The notes below the pieces were generated by a model. The model made no database searches. It saw only the letters and a program-made list of their open reading frames with translations, and had not been told where the DNA came from. 9,691 bases of DNA from JANMEX01 sp041751995 (GTDB taxonomy: Bacteria; Pseudomonadota; Alphaproteobacteria; Rhizobiales; Rhizobiaceae), in NCBI GenBank assembly GCA_041751995.1, contig JBGSHY010000069.1, positions 1 through 9,691 of the forward strand. Reading direction: 5' to 3'. Positions 1-5,078 of this stretch are shown piece after piece. Position numbers and translations under genes: made by a program. Position 1 is the first letter of the stretch. Each line of letters starts with the position of its first letter.

Positions 1-1224
1 CGCCTTGCGCGCCGCTTCGCGCGCGGCGGCGGCCTCGATCACCTTGCCGATCAGGATTTTTGCTTCCGCCGGATGCTCTTCGAGCCACGAGCCAAGCGCC
101 TCGTTGACGAGGTTCTCGACCACCGGCCGCACTTCGGACGAAACCAGCTTGTCCTTGGTCTGAGAGGAGAATTTCGGGTCCGGAACCTTCACCGACAGGA
201 TCGCGGTCAGACCTTCACGGCAGTCATCGCCGGTGATCTGAACCTTTTCCTTCTTGGTCATGCCCGACGCTTCGCCATAGCCGACGACCTGGCGTGTCAG
301 CGCACCGCGGAAACCAGCCAGATGGGTGCCGCCGTCGCGCTGCGGGATGTTGTTGGTGAAGCACAGCACGTTCTCGTGGTACGAATCGTTCCACCACATC
401 GCGACTTCAACCGTGATGCCGTCCTTTTCGGACTTGATCGTGATCGGCTTGTCGACCAGCGGCTTCTTGGCGCGGTCGAGATATTTGACGAATTCGCCGA
501 TGCCGCCTTCATAGTGCAGTTCCGCCCGCTTGATGTCAGCATGGCGCGCGTCAGTCAGGATGATGCGCACGCCCGAGTTCAGGAACGCCAGTTCACGCAG
601 GCGGTGCTCGAGCGTCTGGTAATCAAAATCAATGTGCGTGAACGTCTCGGTTGAAGGCTGGAACGTCACTTCCGTTCCCGAGCGGCCCTCGTTGGTGCCT
701 GGCTGGCGGTCTTCCACATAGGTCCCCGTTACTTCCAGCGGCGCATCGGCATTGCCGTGCGTGAAGGACATTTCATGGACCTTGCCATTGCGGCGGATCT
801 TGAGCTTCAGCGAGACCGACAGCGCATTGACGACGGACACGCCGACGCCATGCAGGCCGCCGGAAACCTTGTAGCTGTTCTGGTCGAATTTGCCGCCGGC
901 ATGCAGCTGCGTCATGATCACTTCGGCCGCTGAAACGCCCTCGTCATGCATGTCGGTCGGAATGCCGCGGCCATTGTCTGTGACCGTTACGGACCCGTCC
1001 GGATTGAGCGTGACGGTGACCAGGTCAGCGTGACCGGCCAGCGTTTCGTCGATGGCGTTGTCGACCACTTCATAGACCATGTGGTGCAGGCCTGAGCCAT
1101 CATCGGTGTCGCCGATATACATGCCCGGCCGCTTGCGCACCGCATCGAGGCCCTTGAGCACCTTGATGGAATCGGCGCCATATTCGGCCTGCTCGGGAAC
1201 AATCGTTTCTGGCGTATCGGTCAT
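1..1224 (-). CDS. gyrB: DNA gyrase subunit B, N-terminal part (cut by window edge)
   Basis: GyrB is the ATPase subunit of DNA gyrase, the type II topoisomerase that introduces negative supercoils. The ATG at 1224 opens a frame that stays open to base 1, giving 408 residues. The GHKL ATPase domain is clear: the EVVDNAIDE helix (residues 52-60, Asn56 as the Mg ligand), the DNGRGIP motif (83-89) and the glycine-rich lid GGLHGVGVSVVNAL (122-135). The transducer domain follows, with the catalytic-loop motif SSQTKDKL (353-360) whose Lys357 should contact the ATP gamma phosphate. The visible part ends in an alanine- and arginine-rich helix just before where the TOPRIM domain (EGDSA motif) should begin. 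GyrB is usually about 800 residues, so roughly half is here. It is gyrase rather than ParE/TopoIV by overall resemblance; the discriminating C-terminal half lies outside the window. It is transcribed away from the P450 gene. Confidence 0.96.
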   Translation of the reverse strand, partial: MTDTPETIVPEQAEYGADSIKVLKGLDAVRKRPGMYIGDTDDGSGLHHMVYEVVDNAIDETLAGHADLVTVTLNPDGSVTVTDNGRGIPTDMHDEGVSAAEVIMTQLHAGGKFDQNSYKVSGGLHGVGVSVVNALSVSLKLKIRRNGKVHEMSFTHGNADAPLEVTGTYVEDRQPGTNEGRSGTEVTFQPSTETFTHIDFDYQTLEHRLRELAFLNSGVRIILTDARHADIKRAELHYEGGIGEFVKYLDRAKKPLVDKPITIKSEKDGITVEVAMWWNDSYHENVLCFTNNIPQRDGGTHLAGFRGALTRQVVGYGEASGMTKKEKVQITGDDCREGLTAILSVKVPDPKFSSQTKDKLVSSEVRPVVENLVNEALGSWLEEHPAEAKILIGKVIEAAAAREAARKA

Positions 1225-1255
1225 GGTCACCACATTTCAAACATTAAAAAGCCCG

Positions 1256-1274
1256 CGCGCGAATCACACGCGCG
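1256..1274 (-). repeat. GC-rich hairpin in the gyrB leader followed by a T run
   Basis: Two CGCGCG arms (1256-1261 and 1269-1274) flank a 7-base loop. Read on the minus strand, the hairpin is followed within a few bases by TTTTT (minus strand, 1250-1246), and the gyrB ATG lies about 20 bases further on. This resembles an intrinsic terminator or attenuator placed inside the gyrB leader. The stem is only six pairs and the T run is separated from it by five bases, so terminator activity is uncertain. No minus-strand gene lies upstream for it to terminate. Confidence 0.35.
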
Positions 1275-1299
1275 AAGCCTGATTTCTTCTAGCCGCTAT

Positions 1300-1345
1300 G
1301 GGCTGTTTTTGCCATGCAAAGGCAGGAAATGGGGGCGAACAGCCC
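1300..1345. repeat. Nested inverted repeats in the gyrB/P450 divergent spacer
   Basis: GGGCTGTT (1300-1307) is matched exactly by its reverse complement AACAGCCC (1338-1345). Between them sits a second, tight inverted repeat: TTTGC (1308-1312), CAT, GCAAA (1316-1320). The element lies in the 211-bp spacer between the divergent gyrB and P450 starts, where operators or a structured gyrB leader would be expected. I see no convincing -35/-10 pair in this spacer for either gene, so its role is unassigned. Confidence 0.4.
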
Positions 1346-1423
1346 TGTCTTTCCAAAGATTTGAAGGCCCTTGTGCGCTCATTGCCTTGGTAAAGCAAAG
1401 ATGTGGCCCTATCTTGACCGGTG

Positions 1424-1428
1424 AAGGA
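1424..1428 (+). promoter_or_regulatory. Shine-Dalgarno site deciding the P450 start
   Basis: AAGGA stands 7 bases before the ATG at 1436. The in-frame GTG at 1421 sits almost on top of it and has no comparable site upstream, so ATG 1436 is preferred over GTG 1421. Confidence 0.65.
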
Positions 1429-1435
1429 TGAATTC

Positions 1436-2806
1436 ATGGCCAATGCCGCACTTTTCACCCCGCCCTTTCCGATGCCGCGCACCACGCCCATCGGCACGTT
1501 TGAGCTGATCCGCACGGTTTATCGCAATCCGCTCGAGATATGGGGCGAGCCCTCGTTCAACGAGCCGTATGTGATGGTCCGTTCGCTTGGCATCAACACG
1601 CTGATCGCCAATGATCCCGGCCTGATCAAGCGTGTGCTGATCGACGAGGCGGCCAATTACGTGATGGCGCCGGTGCGCCAGCGCATCCTGCGCCCGATTC
1701 TGCGCGACGGGCTGTTGACTGCCGAAGGCGACGTCTGGAAACGCTCGCGCAAGGCGATGGCCCCGGTTTTCACCCCGCGCCACATCTTTGGCTTTGCCGC
1801 AGCGATGAAACAGGTGTCGGAAGAGTTCGCCGATGAATTTGCCGCCCGCGCCGACACGCTGACCGATGTGTCGAAGGACATGACGCAGCTGACCTACCGC
1901 ATATTGGCCGCAACGCTGTTCTCCAACCAGATCGACGGCGATCCGGACAGTTTCGGTCACGAGGTCGAGCGGCTGTTTGAGACGATGGGCCGCGTTGACC
2001 CGTTTGATCTGCTCGGCGCGCCCGATTGGGTGCCGCGCTTCACGCAGATCCGCGGCCGCAAGTCGCTGGCCTTCTTCCGCCAGATCGTTTCGCGCACGAT
2101 GGATGCCCGAAAAGCCCTGATGGCCAAAGACCCGGACAAGGCGCCCAATGATTTCCTGACACTGCTCTTGAAGACCGAAGGCCCCGAAGGGCTCAGCCGC
2201 GCCGAAATTGAAGACAACATCATCACCTTCATTGGCGCAGGCCACGAGACCACCGCAAGGGCGCTTGGCTGGACGCTTTATCTTTTGTCCAAAGCGCCCG
2301 ACGAGTTGGCCAGGGTCGAAGCGGAAATCGATGCCGCTTGGGAAACGCTGGGCGAGCCGCAGACCTGGCTCGACAGACTGCCGTTCACCCGCGCCGCGTT
2401 TGAAGAGGCGCTGCGGCTTTACCCGCCGGCTCCGTCGATCAACCGCTCACCCTTGAAGGACGATCAGTGGGGAGACCTGAAAATCCCCGCCGGCTCATCG
2501 GTTCTGATCATGCCGTGGACCATCCACAGGCATCGCAAATACTGGCCGAATCCAAATTCATTCGATCCGTCGCGCTTCCATCCGCACAACCGCGACAAGA
2601 TCGACCGATTCCAGTATCTGCCGTTCGGCCTTGGTCCAAGGGTCTGCATCGGCGCAAGTTTTGCGCTGCAGGAAGCCGTCATTGCGCTTGCCATCCTGCT
2701 TCGTCGCTTCCGTTTTGAGCCGTTTCCGGGCCTGGCGCCCTGGCCGGTGCAGAAACTGACGACACAGGCCGAGGGCGGACTGCCGATGCGGATCAGGCTG
2801 CGCTGA
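1436..2806 (+). CDS. Cytochrome P450 monooxygenase
   Basis: This is a haem-thiolate monooxygenase of 456 residues, the usual length for a soluble bacterial P450. I see no N-terminal membrane anchor, so it should be cytoplasmic. The diagnostic motifs are in order: the I-helix oxygen-activation motif AGHETT (residues 268-273, in FIGAGHETTAR), the K-helix ExxR (Glu324 to Arg327 in EALRLYPP), a PSRF element of the PERF region (FDPSRFHP), and the haem-binding loop FGLGPRVCIG with Cys404 as the axial thiolate. All key residues are intact, so the enzyme should be active. The start is ATG 1436 (AAGGA 7 bases upstream) rather than the in-frame GTG 1421. No ferredoxin or ferredoxin reductase adjoins it, so electrons must come from partners encoded elsewhere. 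It lies divergently from gyrB and has no operon partner, so the substrate cannot be inferred. The HETT signature and long C-terminal half suggest the CYP102/CYP4-like fatty-acid-hydroxylase branch, but a family number cannot be given from sight. Confidence 0.95.
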   Translation: MANAALFTPPFPMPRTTPIGTFELIRTVYRNPLEIWGEPSFNEPYVMVRSLGINTLIANDPGLIKRVLIDEAANYVMAPVRQRILRPILRDGLLTAEGDVWKRSRKAMAPVFTPRHIFGFAAAMKQVSEEFADEFAARADTLTDVSKDMTQLTYRILAATLFSNQIDGDPDSFGHEVERLFETMGRVDPFDLLGAPDWVPRFTQIRGRKSLAFFRQIVSRTMDARKALMAKDPDKAPNDFLTLLLKTEGPEGLSRAEIEDNIITFIGAGHETTARALGWTLYLLSKAPDELARVEAEIDAAWETLGEPQTWLDRLPFTRAAFEEALRLYPPAPSINRSPLKDDQWGDLKIPAGSSVLIMPWTIHRHRKYWPNPNSFDPSRFHPHNRDKIDRFQYLPFGLGPRVCIGASFALQEAVIALAILLRRFRFEPFPGLAPWPVQKLTTQAEGGLPMRIRLR

Positions 2807-2975
2807 CCACCATTTGCAACCGCCAGCAATTTACAACTGAAAATTCATGTTCCGGAAACCCTGTTCCTTAAACCGGTGGCAAGACGTGTTGGCTAGATTG
2901 GCGTTATCCGATCAGCAAGCAAAACAGCTGACGGGAATGCTGTCAGAGTAACCACGTGGATTTAGGAGTTCTCAC

Positions 2976-3149
2976 ATGTCCAAGCTTGTAGCACGGTTCG
3001 CCAAGGATGAATCCGGCGCAACCGCCATCGAATACGGCCTCATTGCTGCCCTTATCGCTGTTGCCATCATTGCTGGCGCCGGCGCTCTCGGCACCGCGAT
3101 CAACGACAAGTTCGTTTACATCCAGGGCAAGGTCGCTGCTGCCAAGTAA
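2976..3149 (+). CDS. Flp/Fap-type pilin precursor (first copy)
   Basis: This is a 57-residue prepilin of the Flp family (type IVb pilins assembled by Tad secretion systems). A short basic leader of 14 residues ends in Gly14. The processing site for a TadV/CpaA-type prepilin peptidase follows, G|ATAIEYGLIAALIA, with the characteristic Glu19-Tyr20 at +5/+6 of the mature protein. A hydrophobic segment (about 21-40) forms the pilin helix, and a short polar tail (FVYIQGKVAAAK) completes the roughly 43-residue mature subunit. AGGAG at 2964-2968 is 7 bases before the ATG. The gene is followed by a strong intrinsic terminator (3184-3218), so it can be a monocistronic unit. No tad/cpa assembly genes are in the window, so the machinery must lie elsewhere. 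The symbol could be flp or pilA (Caulobacter naming); I leave it open. Confidence 0.93.
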   Translation: MSKLVARFAKDESGATAIEYGLIAALIAVAIIAGAGALGTAINDKFVYIQGKVAAAK

Positions 3150-3183
3150 TCGGCGCAGTCCTTACCGCCTGAAAAGGCAAAAG

Positions 3184-3218
3184 AGCCGTCCGCCAGAAAT
3201 GGCGGGCGGCTTTTTCTT
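3184..3218 (+). terminator. Intrinsic terminator after the first pilin
   Basis: An 11-base arm AGCCGTCCGCC (3184-3194) pairs with GGCGGGCGGCT (3201-3211) with one G-T wobble around a 6-base loop. A T-rich tract (TTTTTCTT) follows directly. An A-rich stretch precedes it. This is a textbook Rho-independent terminator on the plus strand, 34 bases after the first pilin stop, and it separates the two pilin genes transcriptionally unless read through. Confidence 0.9.
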
Positions 3219-3303
3219 GGGGTCTGCGGCAATCGCTTCAAATCCAATCGGTCCGCAACACCGGCTGTTCACCAGGCTTTTTCAGTCAATGGAAAGGAAT
3301 TGG

Positions 3304-3323
3304 CGGTAAACAAGTCCTTACCG
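3304..3323. promoter_or_regulatory. Inverted repeat CGGTAA-N8-TTACCG upstream of the second pilin
   Basis: CGGTAA (3304-3309) and TTACCG (3318-3323) form a perfect 6-bp dyad with an 8-base centre, 37 bases before the ATG of the second pilin. The size and spacing fit a dimeric regulator's operator; it could also be a leader hairpin. The binding protein is unknown. Confidence 0.4.
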
Positions 3324-3348
3324 GAAAGCGTCATGCTTTCGTGCATGA
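3324..3348 (+). repeat. Two overlapping, mutually exclusive hairpins in the second pilin leader
   Basis: Hairpin A pairs GAAAGC (3324-3329) with GCTTTC (3335-3340). Hairpin B pairs TCATGC (3331-3336) with GCATGA (3343-3348). Bases 3335-3336 are used by both, so the two cannot form together. The 3' arm of B ends inside GAAGGG (3347-3352), the Shine-Dalgarno site of the downstream pilin. Each stem is only six pairs, so stability is modest. Confidence 0.35.
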
Positions 3349-3360
3349 AGGGTTACTTCA

Positions 3361-3534
3361 ATGGCATCCCTGTCCAGGCGTTTCCTGAATGACGAAACCG
3401 GCGCAACGGCCATCGAATATGGCCTGATCGCCGCGTTGATCGCCATCGCCATCATCGCAACCGTTGGCGAGCTCGGCAGCGCCATTTCCGGCAAGTTCAC
3501 CTACGTGCAGGGCAAGGTTGCGGCAGCGGGCTAG
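3361..3534 (+). CDS. Flp/Fap-type pilin precursor (second copy)
   Basis: This is a second 57-residue Flp prepilin, identical to the first at 40 of 57 positions by direct comparison. The core from Gly14 through the hydrophobic helix is nearly unchanged: cleavage G|ATAIEYGLIAALIA, with Glu19 and Tyr20 conserved. Differences cluster in the leader (residues 2-13) and in the mid/C-terminal part (34-49), where this copy has Glu37 in place of Ala. The C-terminal tail QGKVAAA is shared. GAAGGG at 3347-3352 is 8 bases before the ATG. The gene lies beyond the terminator of the first copy and has its own 211-bp leader region with inverted repeats, suggesting separate control. Its stop is only 15 bases from the stop of the convergent HD-GYP gene. 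It is a tandem duplicate, probably a minor or conditionally expressed pilin; that role is inference. Confidence 0.92.
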   Translation: MASLSRRFLNDETGATAIEYGLIAALIAIAIIATVGELGSAISGKFTYVQGKVAAAG

Positions 3535-3549
3535 GCTTTGACCGCTGGC

Positions 3550-4914
3550 TCAAGCGATTTTCAGGGTTTGGTCAACTGTCGCCATGGCGCGTTCCAGCGC
3601 GGCGAAGCAGACCGGATCCAGACCTGACGGAATATCCCGGCGCATGATTTCAAAGGCTTGGGAAACCGGCATCGCCCCGCGGTAAGGCCGCACGGCGGTC
3701 AGGGCGTCAAAGATGTCCGCAACCGTGAGTATCCGGGTTTCCAGACAAATCTCATCGCCGGAGATGCCGCGCGGATAGCCTTTTCCGTCCAGCTTTTCGT
3801 GATGATCGCCCGCAATGCGGGCCAGTTCCTGAAAGGCTTCAATGCGTGACAGGATGATCCGGCTCTGAGCCGGATGCTGGCGGACAGCTTGCCATTCTTC
3901 GTCGGTCAGCTTGCCCGCCTTGTCGAGTATCTGGTTGGATACACCGAGTTTGCCAATGTCGTGCAACAGCGCCGCGCGCTTGAGAAAGCGCCGCCGCTCC
4001 GGCGACAATCCGAGCTCCTCTGCGATCATGTCGGTAAACAGCGCCACCCGGTCACTGTGGCCGGCGGTGTAGGGGCTCTTGGAATCGACCACATCGGCAA
4101 ACGCCGCCGCGATTTCATCAAGGTAATCCTCGTCGACGGTTTCGCCGCCGCGTTCGGGTGCAAGCGAGATGACAGTGTGTTGCAAATCAGGTGACGCAAG
4201 GGTCGGCCAGAAGCCAGCATCTTCGGCAACAGCTGCAAAGGCGCTGCACAGGGCGGGATCAAACCAGTTGCCTGACCGCAGGGCGATTTCCTTGCAAGCG
4301 GCTTCCTTGCCGCCGCCGGTATAGAAGACATCGACAACCTGCGCCAACAAGGCGATCCGCGCATGGATTGAAATGTCTGCCCCCGCAAGGCCATCCGGCT
4401 TGCCGGTTCCGTCGAAATGCTCATCGAGATCCAGAATGCCGCGCGCCACGTCTTCGGAGAAGCGCATGCGCCGGGCGATGTTCGCGCCACGCTGGCAGCG
4501 TGTTTCGATCAGGTCGCGGGCAATTTTCCCGCCCTCGGCAAAGATGGTCAAAAGCGAGCGGAAACGCTCGGAAAGCCCGGCTTTCAAACCGGTGTGCGAC
4601 AGCACAAACCGCAGGATTTGCGGCAGGCTGTCATTGACGGATTTGATGTCGCGCTTGAAGGAAATGTCATCGGCCAGATAGAGTTCGCAAATGCGCGCCG
4701 CGTTTGACGAGCATCCGATGTCCTTCAAGAGCAGCGTGTAATAGAGGTGGCCAAGATCGGCTTCATTCATGCCGATCCGGCGGCCGACTGCCATGCCGAT
4801 CCATGCGCAGCGCACACCATGCCCTTCCGCCTGTCCCTCGGTGATGTCGAGCGCATGACTGAGTGCGCTGACGATTTCCGCGCGCTTGATAGACGTGTGC
4901 TGAACCGAAACCAT
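3550..4914 (-). CDS. HD-GYP domain phosphohydrolase with degenerate N-terminal HD-GYP-like domain
   Basis: HD-GYP proteins hydrolyse cyclic di-GMP (or related cyclic dinucleotides) at a metal centre. With the ATG at 4914 it has 454 residues. The C-terminal domain (about 265-454) is complete: His286 (AGHSDRV), His318-Asp319 (LLHDIGKLG), His347, His371-His372 (GDHHEKLDGKGYP), the GYP triad 379-381, and Asp400 (VADIFDALTAVRPYR). The N-terminal half (about 20-210) looks like a diverged copy: LLLKDIGCSS replaces LLHDIGKLG (Lys64 for His), EHFDGTGKPDGL replaces HHEKLDGKGYPRGI, and AQVVDVFY matches VADIFDAL, with about 70 extra residues inserted between. This half should be non-catalytic and may be regulatory. 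No membrane helix or signal peptide is seen, so it is cytoplasmic. ATG 4914 has AGGA 7 bases upstream; the in-frame ATG 4944, adding 10 residues, lacks one. It converges on the pilins and diverges from ynjB. Confidence 0.93.
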   Translation of the reverse strand: MVSVQHTSIKRAEIVSALSHALDITEGQAEGHGVRCAWIGMAVGRRIGMNEADLGHLYYTLLLKDIGCSSNAARICELYLADDISFKRDIKSVNDSLPQILRFVLSHTGLKAGLSERFRSLLTIFAEGGKIARDLIETRCQRGANIARRMRFSEDVARGILDLDEHFDGTGKPDGLAGADISIHARIALLAQVVDVFYTGGGKEAACKEIALRSGNWFDPALCSAFAAVAEDAGFWPTLASPDLQHTVISLAPERGGETVDEDYLDEIAAAFADVVDSKSPYTAGHSDRVALFTDMIAEELGLSPERRRFLKRAALLHDIGKLGVSNQILDKAGKLTDEEWQAVRQHPAQSRIILSRIEAFQELARIAGDHHEKLDGKGYPRGISGDEICLETRILTVADIFDALTAVRPYRGAMPVSQAFEIMRRDIPSGLDPVCFAALERAMATVDQTLKIA

Positions 4915-4921
4915 GCCACCA

Positions 4922-4925
4922 TCCT
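4922..4925 (-). promoter_or_regulatory. Shine-Dalgarno site favouring the HD-GYP start at 4914
   Basis: On the minus strand AGGA (bases 4925 to 4922) precedes the ATG at 4914 by 7 bases. The alternative in-frame ATG at 4944 has no purine-rich site at a suitable distance. Confidence 0.5.
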
Positions 4926-4975
4926 GACAACCCGATTGGGACATGATGCCGCAAAGCGGTTACCAAACCTTGTCG

Positions 4976-4987
4976 GAGGGCGCCCTC
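4976..4987. promoter_or_regulatory. Perfect 12-bp palindrome GAGGGCGCCCTC in the HD-GYP/ynjB spacer
   Basis: The 12 bases are their own reverse complement. The site lies in the divergent spacer, about 60 bases upstream of the HD-GYP start and about 90 upstream of ynjB. Its centre is 23 bases from the centre of the next palindrome (4997-5012), roughly two helical turns. It is an operator candidate with no known binding protein. Confidence 0.35.
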
Positions 4988-4996
4988 ACAGCCAGT

Positions 4997-5012
4997 TCAC
5001 AATCAATTGTGA
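4997..5012. promoter_or_regulatory. Operator-like dyad TCACAAT-CA-ATTGTGA upstream of ynjB
   Basis: TCACAAT (4997-5003) and ATTGTGA (5006-5012) are perfect 7-bp inverted repeats around two bases. The dyad is AT-rich against a GC-rich background and sits 66 bases upstream of the ynjB TTG start. A possible -35 element TTGACC (5022-5027) lies just downstream, but no good -10 is seen, so the promoter itself is not called. It is not a standard CRP site (TGTGA-N6-TCACA) and not an FNR box. Confidence 0.5.
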
Positions 5013-5065
5013 TTGCGGGCGTTGACCCGTTACCGTGTGCATGGTCAATCGCGGGCCGGTCTTGT

Positions 5066-5071
5066 GAAGGA
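5066..5071 (+). promoter_or_regulatory. Shine-Dalgarno site deciding a TTG start for ynjB
   Basis: GAAGGA stands 7 bases before the TTG at 5079. That start places a normal signal peptide (KKLLAALS...) at the very N-terminus. The in-frame GTG at 5064 and the further upstream TTG at 5013 lack such a site. Confidence 0.7.
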
Positions 5072-5078
5072 AATTGTC

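Noticed and set aside
73..654. Open frame of 193 codons on the plus strand at the left edge
   Set aside because: It is antisense to gyrB, whose own frame continues unbroken to base 1 with conserved GyrB motifs.
1291..1310. AGCC/GGCT hairpin followed by TTTTT on the plus strand between gyrB and the P450 gene
   Set aside because: Only four base pairs, and no plus-strand gene lies upstream for it to terminate.
1409..2245. Open frame of 278 codons on the minus strand opposite the P450 gene
   Set aside because: It is the antisense shadow of a gene with full P450 motifs; its product is rich in Arg, His and Gln with no recognisable domain, typical of GC-rich antisense frames.
2867..2898. Possible promoter for the first pilin (CTTAAA then CTAGAT)
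   Set aside because: The -10-like CTAGAT at 2893-2898 is reasonable for rhizobia, but the spacing to the upstream element is about 19-20 bases and the -35 match is poor, so I do not call it.
3007..3309. 100-codon plus-strand frame covering the first pilin and its terminator
   Set aside because: It is out of frame with the pilin, runs through the intrinsic terminator, and gives a low-complexity Ser/Pro/Leu product.
3524..3547. CAGCGG/CCGCTG inverted repeat at the pilin/HD-GYP convergent end as a bidirectional terminator
   Set aside because: The stem is six pairs around a 12-base loop that contains the pilin stop, and there is no proper T run next to it on either strand.
5022..5050. Sigma-70-like promoter (TTGACC) ahead of ynjB
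   Set aside because: The -35 is good, but no acceptable -10 hexamer occurs 16-18 bases downstream.
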